Shown here one piece after another: positions 47,108-56,058 of a DNA stretch of 64,000 bases. The notes beneath the pieces are model-generated. The model was given only the letters and a program-made list of their open reading frames with translations. It was not told the origin of the DNA and ran no database searches. The translations under genes were made by a program, and so were the position numbers. Source of the DNA: JBMONI01 sp049324575 (GTDB lineage: Bacteria > Omnitrophota > Omnitrophia > Omnitrophales > Aquincolibacteriaceae); the NCBI GenBank assembly GCA_049324575.1, contig JBMONI010000024.1, forward strand, positions 62,001 through 126,000. Reading direction: 5' to 3'. The number at the start of each line of letters is the position of its first letter. The stretch's first letter is position 1.

Positions 47108-50100
47108 TTAGTTGCTCACCGTAAAAACCACCGGGATCGCATGATCACCCGTATCGTCCGTATAAACCATGCTCAGGGTATACGTGCCGTTTGTAAGCGT
47201 GCGCGTATCAAACCCGCTGGTACCGTCCCCGTTGGGACCTCCCCACGTAAAAGGCGGCGTATAGACCTTCCCGGATTTCGTTCCGTTCAGATAATACGCC
47301 ACTTTCCGGATCCCCGGATTCAGCGTGAGGTTCGGCTGGATCATGACCGTCCCGCTCACCGTCTGACCTTCCGTAACACCGCAGATCGCCGTCGTGCAGG
47401 AAGCCGCAGGCGGAGACGCCGTCGTCAGGGTCGAGATCGCGGCCTGTGCCGCCTGATTCCCCGCCGCATCCTTCGACTTCACACGGAATTCATACACCGT
47501 GCTTGGGGCCAATCCGCTCAACGTCATTGAATGGTTGGTCACCAGCGCCGGATCGACGCTCGTCACCGACCAATTCGCGGTCCCTTGGACGCGGTATTCC
47601 ACCAGGGAATCGCTGGCCTCATCCGTCGTCCATTGGATCGTGGCGCCGGTCTCGGTCACATTCGCCGAGGTCACCGCGCTGATTACCGGTACGGTCGTAT
47701 CCGGAGCCGGAACCACGGCATTTTTCACCGTAAAGCTGATTTGAACCCCGTGATCACCCGTCGCATCGGTATACCCCATCGCCAGCGTGTAATTTCCGTC
47801 CGCAAGGGTACGCGTGTCAAATCCCGTCGTCCCATCCCCGCTCGGCCCGCCCCACAAAAAGGGCGCCTGATATACTTTCCCGGATTTTGTTCCGTTCAAA
47901 TAATAGGCGACCTTGCGAATACCCGGATGGAGCGTGAGATTGGGACCGATATTCACCATCCCGCTCACGATAGCACCCTCGGCCACTCCCACGAAATCCC
48001 CTGTCGAGGGAACGGTTGTATCGGCCGTCGTCAGGGTCGAGATCGCGGCCTGCGTTGCCTGATTCCCCGCCGCATCCTTCGACTTCACGCGGAATTCATA
48101 CACCGTGCCCGGAACCAACCCGCTCAGCGTCATCGAATGGCTGGTCACCAGCGCCGGATCGACGACTGTCGCCGACCAATCCGCGGCCCCTTGGACGCGA
48201 TATTCCACCAGAGAATCGCTAGCCTCATCCGTCGCCCATTGGATCGTGGCACCGGTTTCGGTCACATCCGCCGAAGTCACCGCGCTGATCACCGGAGCGG
48301 CCGTATCCGCCGGCGTTAAGGTCGTCAGGGTCGAGATCGCGGCCTGCGTTGCCTGATTCCCCGCCGCATCCTTCGACTTCACGCGGAATTCATATACCGT
48401 ACCCGGAACCAACCCGTTCAACGTCATCGAATGGCTGGTCACCAGCGCCGGATCGACGACTGTCGCCGACCAATCCGCGGCCCCTTGGACGCGATATTCC
48501 ACCAGAGAATCGCTGGCCTCATCCGTCGCCCATTGGATCGTGGCGCCGGTTTCGGTCACATCCGCCGAAGTCACCGCGCTGATCACCGGAGCGGCCGTAT
48601 CCGAAGCCGTATTGCTGACAACAAAGGATACCGACATGCTATGATCCCCTGTGCTATCGGTATACCCCATCGCCAAAGTATAGTTCCCGTCCGAAAGCGT
48701 GCGGGTATCGAATCCTGTCGTTCCATCCCCGCTCGGCCCGCCCCACAAATACGGCGAGGCGTACACTTTTCCGGACTGGGTCCCATTCAGATAATAGGCG
48801 GCTTTCCGGATATCGGGATGCACATAAAGATTCGGCCCGATGTTCACCACGCCGCTGACCGTGGCCCCTTCGGTCACTCCGACATAGTCCCCTGTCGGTG
48901 CCGGATTCGCCGTTGTAAACGTCGCGATCGTAGCCTGAGTGGCCAAATTCCCCGCCGCATCCCTGGATTTCACACGAAATTGATAGACCGTACTTGCGAT
49001 CAGCCCGTTCAGGTTGATCGAATGATTCGTCACCCAGGAAGGCTGCAGGCTTGTCGCAAGCCAATCGCTGTCCCCCTGGACACGATACTCGACCTGCGAA
49101 TCACTGGGTTCATGAGTGGCCCAGGTGATCGTCGCGCCGTTTGAAGTGACATTGCTTACCGCCACCGCACTGATCAGAGGCGCTTCCGTATCCGGAGGAA
49201 GATTCATCACCGAGAAGCTAACGCTCATCTCATGGGTCTCGGCCGCCCCATAACAAAGGGCATTCAGGGTGTAATCCCCATTTTCGAGCGTCCGGGTATC
49301 CAATCCGCTGGTTCCATTTCCGGAAATACCTCCCCAATAAAAAGGAGACTGATCGACATCGCCCGAGCTTACGCCGTTCAGCAAATAGACAACCCGGTTA
49401 AGATCCGTATGGATCTGGAGATTCGGACCAATCTGGACCGTTCCGCTGACCGTCGCACCGTTCTGAACACCGGTAAATTCCGGCTGGACACCGCCGGTGC
49501 TTCCGAATTCGTACGCGCCAATATCGACACTGCTGCCGGCAACCCGCTCATGGCCATCGAGATCCGAAGTTCCGAGCGGATAGACCATCGAACCGGCATC
49601 AATCGCGGGACTGCCGGATTGAAGGTGGAAATCCCTGCCGCTCAAGTCCACAAGCCGCGGATCCACGAACTGGCTTGTCGAACTGAGAGTAAAACCCGCA
49701 GGGTGATTGGGGTCATACCAAATATTGTTGCTCTCCGTCATCGAACCGCCATCCCGCACATAGAGCGCGCCTGAAGCGAGGTTGCGAACGATAATGGAGT
49801 TTTGCAGCGTTGTGCTTGAAGCTCCCCCATCGTTATCGATGCGGATATCGGCGGTTTCGTTGTTCGCAAAAGTGGTGTTGATAAACGTGATCTGCCCCAT
49901 GCGATTGTTGACCCCATAACCTTCTCCCGCAACAGGGTCCCCAACGAAGACTTTTGCGTCATGAGACAAGGAATCCTTCACCACGATCCCGGATCCCCAG
50001 ACCTTGAAGTTGTTCTTGTTGCCGTAGACTTCGACATTCTCCATCAGCACGTTCGTCGCTTTCACGTCAAAACCGCCGTCCCAATTGTCATAGGACTTGA

Positions 50101-51097
50101 CGTTCCGGACCGTGATCCGGTTGCCGAATTCCAAAATGAACCCGTCGCCGTTGCGGTATCTCGTCTCAAATCCCGAGTAAACGTCTTTCGATCCGCTCAC
50201 GTCGATATTCTCATAGAGAATGTCGGTCGGAGTGACCCCGGTGGTCGCTTCCGTGCGGAAACCGTTACGGCTATTGGTCACGACGGCATTGCGGACCGTC
50301 ACGTGATCGCCGCCGTTGATCAGGACCGCAAAATGGTTACGGTCGGCCCGGAGCCCGTCGATCTCGATATAAGAACTGTTCGGACCGACGGTCACGGCCG
50401 CCCGCAGATTATTCACTGTCAAATTATTGAAATGGATGTAATCTTGGCCGTTGGTATTGAAAGCCGGGTTGTAATTAGCGGCGACCGTATATCCACTGAT
50501 CGTCGTTGTGGTCGTGCCTTCGATCACCACGTTGCCCAGACCCTGAATCGTGATCGGAGCATCCGCGGTCCCCGAGGTTGAAAACACCGCCCCGCTTCCC
50601 GGCTGCTGGTAAGTTCCCTCCATGATATAGAGAGTATCTCCGGCCTGAAGCTGCGAGACCGCGTAGGAGATGCTTCCATAAGGATCCGCCTCGGATCCAT
50701 CTCCTTGATCACTGCCGGTTGCCGATAGATAGAACGACCGCCCTTGCGTCGTCAAGGCGGCGGTCGGCGCGCTGAGCGGCCCGGCCATGAAGAAGTCTTC
50801 AGTCGGGGCAGGCTCCGTTTGCGCGCTTGTTTCGGAAACTGTCTCTTGAAGCGGCTCGTCCAAGGCAACCGTCGGCGTTTGAGGATTAATCAGCTCATCC
50901 GCGGTCGGAGGCGGGACTTCGGCCCGCACATAGTCGGCCAACGTCACTTGACCCAGAAAAAGAGCCGCGACGGCTGTTGAAAGGATCTTCCGTGACTGGC
51001 TCAGGACCTTTTTCCGGATCTTGTTTTTCCCGCGGAGGGATTCCTTGCTCTCTTTTTCACGAAGCTCGTCTTGCTCTGCAATGATGGTGAATGTCAT
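47108..51097 (-). CDS. Large exported parallel beta-helix protein with Ig-like/FnIII repeats
   Basis: A 1,329-residue surface or secreted protein. The ATG at 51097 has AAGGAGA about 8 bases upstream; the frame is open 12 codons further. A long polar N-region (1-30, KESKESLRGKNKIRKKV) precedes a hydrophobic signal (about 36-52, ILSTAVAALFLGQVTLA), an extended signal as in autotransporters. A Pro/Glu-rich linker leads to a right-handed parallel beta-helix (about 120-505), opening FYLSATGSDQGDGSEADPYG and closing in SPAIDAGS-type and DIGAYEF motifs, as in polysaccharide lyases. Then follow alternating modules: four Ig-like (GVTEGATVSG...YYLNGTKSGKVY...FDTRTL) and four FnIII (VISAVTSADVTETGATIQW) in order I-F-I-F-F-I-F-I. 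The two adjacent FnIII units are almost identical. It probably binds or processes polysaccharide near the EPS locus; no anchor motif is seen at the C-terminus. Confidence 0.9.
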   Translation of the reverse strand: MTFTIIAEQDELREKESKESLRGKNKIRKKVLSQSRKILSTAVAALFLGQVTLADYVRAEVPPPTADELINPQTPTVALDEPLQETVSETSAQTEPAPTEDFFMAGPLSAPTAALTTQGRSFYLSATGSDQGDGSEADPYGSISYAVSQLQAGDTLYIMEGTYQQPGSGAVFSTSGTADAPITIQGLGNVVIEGTTTTTISGYTVAANYNPAFNTNGQDYIHFNNLTVNNLRAAVTVGPNSSYIEIDGLRADRNHFAVLINGGDHVTVRNAVVTNSRNGFRTEATTGVTPTDILYENIDVSGSKDVYSGFETRYRNGDGFILEFGNRITVRNVKSYDNWDGGFDVKATNVLMENVEVYGNKNNFKVWGSGIVVKDSLSHDAKVFVGDPVAGEGYGVNNRMGQITFINTTFANNETADIRIDNDGGASSTTLQNSIIVRNLASGALYVRDGGSMTESNNIWYDPNHPAGFTLSSTSQFVDPRLVDLSGRDFHLQSGSPAIDAGSMVYPLGTSDLDGHERVAGSSVDIGAYEFGSTGGVQPEFTGVQNGATVSGTVQIGPNLQIHTDLNRVVYLLNGVSSGDVDQSPFYWGGISGNGTSGLDTRTLENGDYTLNALCYGAAETHEMSVSFSVMNLPPDTEAPLISAVAVSNVTSNGATITWATHEPSDSQVEYRVQGDSDWLATSLQPSWVTNHSINLNGLIASTVYQFRVKSRDAAGNLATQATIATFTTANPAPTGDYVGVTEGATVSGVVNIGPNLYVHPDIRKAAYYLNGTQSGKVYASPYLWGGPSGDGTTGFDTRTLSDGNYTLAMGYTDSTGDHSMSVSFVVSNTASDTAAPVISAVTSADVTETGATIQWATDEASDSLVEYRVQGAADWSATVVDPALVTSHSMTLNGLVPGTVYEFRVKSKDAAGNQATQAAISTLTTLTPADTAAPVISAVTSADVTETGATIQWATDEASDSLVEYRVQGAADWSATVVDPALVTSHSMTLSGLVPGTVYEFRVKSKDAAGNQATQAAISTLTTADTTVPSTGDFVGVAEGAIVSGMVNIGPNLTLHPGIRKVAYYLNGTKSGKVYQAPFLWGGPSGDGTTGFDTRTLADGNYTLAMGYTDATGDHGVQISFTVKNAVVPAPDTTVPVISAVTSANVTETGATIQWTTDEASDSLVEYRVQGTANWSVTSVDPALVTNHSMTLSGLAPSTVYEFRVKSKDAAGNQAAQAAISTLTTASPPAASCTTAICGVTEGQTVSGTVMIQPNLTLNPGIRKVAYYLNGTKSGKVYTPPFTWGGPNGDGTSGFDTRTLTNGTYTLSMVYTDDTGDHAIPVVFTVSN
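48027..48308 (-). repeat. Tandem repeat unit A (FnIII module)
   Basis: A 282-base unit, 12 bases apart from unit B (48321-48602). By eye the two differ at about six positions, so the duplication is recent. They encode the adjacent FnIII modules of the beta-helix protein. Confidence 0.85.
48321..48602 (-). repeat. Tandem repeat unit B (FnIII module)
   Basis: A 282-base unit matching unit A nearly base for base, including the same boundary bases. Length is a multiple of three, so copy-number change keeps the frame. Confidence 0.85.
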
Positions 51098-51724
51098 TTT
51101 CAAATTCTCCTTTTTTGAATTTACAAAGCTCAAGGAGAACGAAATGTCAGAGGCAAGTGCAGGAACGATAGAGGTGCGTAAGATATGTCTGAATGAAACC
51201 GTCAGAACCGCGAAACCTTCACCTGCTTGACAACCGCGTTCTTCCTGTCAAGAACTTCAGATTTGCGATCTCGAACGATTTGGCTGGATGAGCTCTCGAG
51301 GTCTATCCCTTTTGGGATCAAATCTTCCAAACTTTTGAAAAAGCTTTGTACGTATCAGAAGATATCCGTATCTTCCGTACAACGAAACCCTACACGAGGT
51401 CCGTAAAAATATCAAGGGTCTGGAAAAAAAATAATTTTATTATCCTTGGATGAATTACCCTAACTTCTTTGTATATATTGCGTTATAAAAATAGAAAGAA
51501 TATATGTTTTCTGTTCATTAATTATTAAAAACTAACTTTTTGGAACATAAGTCAGGTAGGCCCGAATAGATGTCGGTATTTTTTGTAAGGATTTTACGCT
51601 GGTATTTATCGGGGAAAATCAGAGTTCTTGGAAGGGCCTCGCAAACAGGGTGCTGGAATCCCCAGAGCGGAGAGGAAAAACCGGAAACAACGATCCGAAA
51701 ACCGATCTCAGCCGTTCGGCGCTC
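51098..51724. other. AT-rich intergenic region between repeat protein and glycosyltransferase
   Basis: A 627-base region. Around 51410-51550 it becomes strikingly AT-rich compared with the rest (runs such as ATAATTTTATTAT, TTTGTATATATTG and GTTCATTAATTATT). It holds a partial copy of the putative regulator element (51450-51466, ATGAATTACCCTAACTT). It probably carries the promoter of the beta-helix gene and could be a horizontally acquired junction. No ORF is credible; a 78-residue frame at 51570 has no ribosome site and overlaps the glycosyltransferase end. Confidence 0.6.
51450..51466. promoter_or_regulatory. Partial candidate regulator-binding element
   Basis: ATGAATTACCCTAACTT shares the ten bases GAATTACCCT with the element at 46921 and lies about 350 bases upstream of the beta-helix gene. 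A ten-base match can arise by chance, so support is weak. Confidence 0.25.
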
Positions 51725-52648
51725 TTATGAGAATCCCTTGGCGAGACGGCGCAAACGCGGACGGATCTCCCACATAAAATTATGGACGATCGGCTTTGGC
51801 AAATAGGTCAGCAGATGGTAATAAAGAGTTTTAAGCGAAAATTTCCCCAGAATCTTCCGGAGCCTTTGAATTTCATCGCGCGCGGCCCGAAGCTCTCCCT
51901 GCTTAAGAAAAAGCGAAAGTCTCCAGGTGTGATACTGCCGCATCAGAAGGCCTTTGGAGCCGCCGTGCTCCAGGCATCCGGTATCTTTAAAGGAGGTGTA
52001 ATTCGCATCATGGATCCGGTAATAAACCAAAAACCTGGGAAGCATGATCAAAGAAACGCCGAAACGGATGAAGCGCTTCCACATCTCCGTATCTTCGGAC
52101 AATTTCCGGTCCTCATCCGGATAGCCTCCGACCTGTTCCCATACCCGCCTCGGAAAGCTTGTCGCCGAGTGATAAAGAAAATTCTCATACTGCATCATGC
52201 GTGTGATCGTAGACGCCGGCGGCAAACGGATATCCAAGACCGTATTTCCTTTTCCGCTGATCACCGTGACCCAACAAGAAACAAAACAATAGCCGTGCGG
52301 CAGTGTTTCAATAAAACCCCGCAGTGTTTCCAGATAATCCCGGGCGAAAAGATCATCACAGTCCAACCGGACGATCCACTCGCCGCGAGACTCCCGGATC
52401 CCCCGGTTCAGACTTTTTGCGATCCCCAGATTTTCTTCATTGCGGACAGGGCGGATATTCGGATGGGCCGCCGCGTAACGAGCCAAGATCGTGGGGGTTT
52501 TATCCTGCGACATATCATCGACCACGACCAGCTCCCAATCCCGGAACGGCTGAGCGAGCACGCTATCGATGGCCGCTGAGAGAAAATTCTCGCCGTTATA
52601 AACGGGGATGACCACCGAAAAAAAAGGCCGGGATGGATCTGGACTCAT
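51725..52648 (-). CDS. Family 2 glycosyltransferase
   Basis: A 307-residue GT-A glycosyltransferase. The nucleotide-sugar fold opens FFSVVIPVYNGENFLSAAI, with LVVVDDMSQDKT and a metal-binding DCDD (RLDCDDLFARDY). The start at 52648 overlaps the stop of the epimerase gene (ATGA), so it is translated with it; it is the last gene of the polysaccharide operon. There are no membrane segments, so it should work at the inner face of the membrane on a lipid-linked acceptor. Donor and linkage are not predictable by eye. Confidence 0.92.
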   Translation of the reverse strand: MSPDPSRPFFSVVIPVYNGENFLSAAIDSVLAQPFRDWELVVVDDMSQDKTPTILARYAAAHPNIRPVRNEENLGIAKSLNRGIRESRGEWIVRLDCDDLFARDYLETLRGFIETLPHGYCFVSCWVTVISGKGNTVLDIRLPPASTITRMMQYENFLYHSATSFPRRVWEQVGGYPDEDRKLSEDTEMWKRFIRFGVSLIMLPRFLVYYRIHDANYTSFKDTGCLEHGGSKGLLMRQYHTWRLSLFLKQGELRAARDEIQRLRKILGKFSLKTLYYHLLTYLPKPIVHNFMWEIRPRLRRLAKGFS

Positions 52649-53664
52649 GCGGCCACCACCCCTGCCTTCCTCCGGGAAAGCAGCCAATCGACAAAATGTT
52701 CGATCCCGGTCTCGAAATCCGTGACCGGGAAATAACCGAACAGACGGCGCGCCTTGCTAATATCGGCGTACGTTCGCTCTACATCGCCCGGCTGATGCGG
52801 CAGGCGGCGGATGCGCGCTTTCTTGCCCAGAACCCGCTCCAGACAATCGATCATCTCAGCCAACGAAACCATGCGGGATTCCCCGAGGTTCACGATCTCA
52901 TAGACCGGCAGGGTCTGCTTTGCCTCGGTAAGCCAGCGCAATGCCCCCAGGATCCCGCTCACGCAATCATCGATATAAGTATAGTCTCGCCGGGATTCTC
53001 CGTCCCCGAAAACGGGGATCTCTTGTCCGTCCAGGATCAGCTTTGCAAATTTATGGATCGCAAGATCGGGACGCTGGCGGGGCCCATAGACCGTAAAGAA
53101 CCGCAGGCAGGCGATCCGCATCGCAAAATGGTGGTAATAACTATGGCACAGTAGTTCACCGGCTTTTTTCGTAGCCGCATAGGGCGAGATTGGATAATCG
53201 ACACAATCGGTTTCGGCAAAAGGGACCTTCGGATTATTGCCGTAGACGGAGGACGAGGAGGCAAAAAGCAAGTGCCGGATCTTCATCGCCGCGCATGCCT
53301 CCAGCAGGACCTGGGTCCCCACGATATTGGCGTCGGTATAATACAAAGGTTCCTGCAAGGAGGGGCGGACCCCCGCCATCGCGGCCAAATGGATCACGCC
53401 CAACGGCCGTTCGCGTTGGAGGAGGCCAAACAGCCCGGTTTTATCCCGAATATCCCCCACAACACTGGTGAAATTCCCATGCGCATCCCGCTCCTTCACC
53501 GCCCGGATATTGTCTTCCTTGATCTTGCGATCATAAAAGGCATTGAAATTGTCGTAGGAAACTACACGATATCCGTGCTGGAGCAATCGCCCACAGACAT
53601 GGGATCCGATAAAACCCGCACCGCCTGTCACCAGGACACATCCGAGACCATTACGGCTTATCAT
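52645..53664 (-). CDS. NAD-dependent nucleotide-sugar epimerase (UDP-glucuronate 4-epimerase type)
   Basis: A 339-residue extended short-chain dehydrogenase. The NAD site is VLVTGGAGFIGSHVCGRLL, the catalytic Tyr-x3-Lys is in ISPYAATKKAGELL, and the Ser is in FASSSSVYGNNPKVPF. The family stretch RFFTVYGPRQRPDLAIHKF and the NLGES region point to UDP-glucuronate/UDP-GlcNAc 4-epimerases (GAE/CapI-like). It supplies an epimerised donor for the adjacent glycosyltransferases. The start at 53664 follows a 62-base gap after the GT2 gene, and its end overlaps the next gene by 4 bases. Substrate not determined. Confidence 0.92.
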   Translation of the reverse strand: MISRNGLGCVLVTGGAGFIGSHVCGRLLQHGYRVVSYDNFNAFYDRKIKEDNIRAVKERDAHGNFTSVVGDIRDKTGLFGLLQRERPLGVIHLAAMAGVRPSLQEPLYYTDANIVGTQVLLEACAAMKIRHLLFASSSSVYGNNPKVPFAETDCVDYPISPYAATKKAGELLCHSYYHHFAMRIACLRFFTVYGPRQRPDLAIHKFAKLILDGQEIPVFGDGESRRDYTYIDDCVSGILGALRWLTEAKQTLPVYEIVNLGESRMVSLAEMIDCLERVLGKKARIRRLPHQPGDVERTYADISKARRLFGYFPVTDFETGIEHFVDWLLSRRKAGVVAA

Positions 53665-53726
53665 TGAGGCCCCTCCTCTTTCCGCACAATCATCTTCCGC
53701 GGCACCCCATCATGATCTTGTTCGAA

Positions 53727-54761
53727 TCAGTGGCACCATTTTTCCGTTTTATACCGTTTGAGGACATCGACCATCGGCCGTCTCACGGGATAAGGCAAAT
53801 ACCCAAGCCATGCATAGATCCTTGCCGAATTGAACATAGGAACATCCATCCGCTTCATCGTTTCAAGAAGCGACTTCACATCCTTCCAAAGCTTGGGTTT
53901 GGAAGCTGATAACATATTCAGAAAACTGTGGTCAAAAATCCGCGAAAGATGCCTTTGCATATAATTCCAGCTTTTTTTCCTGGCGCGTTCCACCCAGGCC
54001 CTATCCTTGGGGTCCGTCGATTCCTCTTCAATCCGTTTTAAAAGATCCTTAATGACCTTTCTCACGCCAAGATTGGTTTGGATATCTTTCCCAAGTTCTG
54101 CACTATAGGTGGAGGTTTCAGAACCCGGATGCGTCCGGATACAGGCAAGACACCTCTTATCATAAAGGCTCAATCCCCTAGACCCCACCTTGGCCCAGGC
54201 AAGCAGATCGGAATGCCACGCTGAAGGAAAGGAAGAGATTCCCCCTTCTTCGATCAAGGTCCGGCGGTGGAACAGGATCCCTGAAATGCTCATTTTGAAG
54301 AATTGCCGTTCCTGGGAAAATAAGCTGCCCAAAAATTCCGCGGGACGCATGACCTCTTTGGCATCGGGATCCATCCGCACGAGTTTTCCCGCTTCATCAA
54401 TGATCTTGAACCGGCAACGGATCAAAGTCGCCTGCGGATGCTCTTGCGCGCGCCGCAACAAAACAGGCAGATATTCCTTGTGCAGGATATCATCATCGCA
54501 CAAGTAGACCATCCATTCCCCTTGAGCGGCATTGAGCAGCGTATTGAACTTTTCGATCAACGGAGTCTCGGGGGGCAACCGGAGATAACGCACCTTGCCT
54601 TGTGTCAAGTAGGGCTCGACTTTTTTCATGACGCCCTCCCGATCCGACGAATCCCCAATGAGGATTTCATAATCTTCAAAATCCTGACCGACCGCTCCGT
54701 CCAGGGCTTCTCCCAAAAATTTCGTCCGGTTTTTTGTCGGAATCGCAATCGTCGCTTTCAT
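53727..54761 (-). CDS. Family 2 glycosyltransferase
   Basis: A 344-residue glycosyltransferase. It begins KATIAIPTKNRTKFLGEAL, followed by EILIGDSSDREGV and the metal site VYLCDDDILHKEYL, all typical of GT2. A C-terminal region of about 120 residues rich in Lys/Arg and Trp is not of a type I can name. It starts four bases after the C-methyltransferase stop. It probably adds the methyl-branched sugar or a neighbour to the repeat unit, which is inference from operon position. Confidence 0.9.
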   Translation of the reverse strand: MKATIAIPTKNRTKFLGEALDGAVGQDFEDYEILIGDSSDREGVMKKVEPYLTQGKVRYLRLPPETPLIEKFNTLLNAAQGEWMVYLCDDDILHKEYLPVLLRRAQEHPQATLIRCRFKIIDEAGKLVRMDPDAKEVMRPAEFLGSLFSQERQFFKMSISGILFHRRTLIEEGGISSFPSAWHSDLLAWAKVGSRGLSLYDKRCLACIRTHPGSETSTYSAELGKDIQTNLGVRKVIKDLLKRIEEESTDPKDRAWVERARKKSWNYMQRHLSRIFDHSFLNMLSASKPKLWKDVKSLLETMKRMDVPMFNSARIYAWLGYLPYPVRRPMVDVLKRYKTEKWCH

Positions 54762-54765
54762 GACA

Positions 54766-56058
54766 TCACCGGTATATCCGGACCGCTGGGATTGGAACCA
54801 CGAATTTCCCGCCCCAAGTGCGGATCCATGACATTTGGCTCATGATTTCCTGGCGAAGATTCCACGCCAGGATCAACAGAAAGTCCGGGCGTTTCGTTCG
54901 GATAAAATCCGGTGCAACGATCGGGATCCGGCTGCCCGGAAGATAACGGCCCTGTTTGTAGGGGCTTACATCCGCGGTTGCCGGAAGCAACTCTCTTGTG
55001 ATCTTGCAATAATTAAGAAGGGTGTTCCCTTTCGCGGGAGCCCCGTAGCCCAAAACGATTTTTTTGTCTTTCTTGGCGTTCCGCAAAAATGCGAGCAATC
55101 CCTGTCTGATTCCGGCTATGCGGGATGCGAACTGCTGATAGGTCTCCAACCGGTGGAGTCCGGCTTTCTTTTCCCGAAGAACCAAACGCCCTATGCGGTG
55201 AGTAACCCGGTGCGCGCCGAAATGGCTCACATAAATCCTCAGCGAACCCCCGTGAGTAGGAAGTTCTTCCACGTCATAGACCTCGAGACCTGCCGCCTCA
55301 AAAACGCTCTGGACCGTAATTAGGCTGAAGTAGGAATAATGTTCTTGATAGATCGTATCGAACTGATTCCCTTTCAGCAAACACATGAGATGCTGGAATT
55401 CGATCGTGGCCGTCCCCTGAGGCTTAAGAAGGATCTGCAACCCTCGGACAAAATCATTCAGATCCGGAACATGGGCCAGCACATTGTTGGCTACGATAAG
55501 GTCCGCTGCATGCCCCCGCACGACCAGATCCCGAGCCAGGGCTTCCCCGAAAAACCGAACCACCGTCGGAATCCTTTTTTGGATTGCTATTTCAGCTACA
55601 TTTTTTGCCGGCTCCACACCCAGGACCGATATCCCCAGTGCCTTAAAATACTGAAGCAAATAGCCGTCATTGCTGGCAATCTCCACCACCCGGCTTTTTT
55701 TATTCAAGCGAAGACGTGAGCGGATCTTTTTCACGTACCGGTTAGCCGCGTCCAGCCAACTCCTGGAATTCGATGAAAAATAGGCATACTCCGAAAAAAT
55801 ATCTTCCCCTATGACGTTTGGCGGCACCTGGACCAAAAAACACTCCGGGCAAAAAAATACTTTAAGCGGATATTTAGGCTCCTGGCGGTCCAACGCATCC
55901 GGCATAAGATAAGCATTCGCGAGAGGCATCCGTCCGAGATCCAGGAAGGGCTCTTCTAAGGCCTGCCCGCAAAACCGGCAATCATGGGCTTCTTTAATTT
56001 TAAAATGCGCTTCATGCTCAGGCTCTCGAAGCGGCACCGGCGCATGGATGAAATTCAT
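54766..56058 (-). CDS. Sugar C-methyltransferase (TylCIII-like)
   Basis: A 430-residue SAM-dependent methyltransferase of the nucleotide-sugar C-methylation type. An N-terminal zinc-binding region has CRFCGQ and, about 45 residues later, CPECFL; then a SAM fold (VVEIASNDGYLLQYFKALG), and a C-terminal domain typical of this family (VLGYGAPAKGNTLLNYCKI). These three parts in this order match TylCIII/C-3-methyltransferases that act on 4-keto-6-deoxy sugars. It overlaps the RfbC-like epimerase (ATGA) and has AAGGAAGA before its start at 56058. With rfbF, rfbG and the RfbC-like epimerase it suggests a CDP-linked, C-methylated deoxyhexose. Positional specificity (C-3) is inferred from the family. 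Confidence 0.92.
   Translation of the reverse strand: MNFIHAPVPLREPEHEAHFKIKEAHDCRFCGQALEEPFLDLGRMPLANAYLMPDALDRQEPKYPLKVFFCPECFLVQVPPNVIGEDIFSEYAYFSSNSRSWLDAANRYVKKIRSRLRLNKKSRVVEIASNDGYLLQYFKALGISVLGVEPAKNVAEIAIQKRIPTVVRFFGEALARDLVVRGHAADLIVANNVLAHVPDLNDFVRGLQILLKPQGTATIEFQHLMCLLKGNQFDTIYQEHYSYFSLITVQSVFEAAGLEVYDVEELPTHGGSLRIYVSHFGAHRVTHRIGRLVLREKKAGLHRLETYQQFASRIAGIRQGLLAFLRNAKKDKKIVLGYGAPAKGNTLLNYCKITRELLPATADVSPYKQGRYLPGSRIPIVAPDFIRTKRPDFLLILAWNLRQEIMSQMSWIRTWGGKFVVPIPAVRIYR

Noticed and set aside
48027..48602. Repeats considered as a CRISPR array
   Set aside because: The units are long, coding and separated by only 12 bases.
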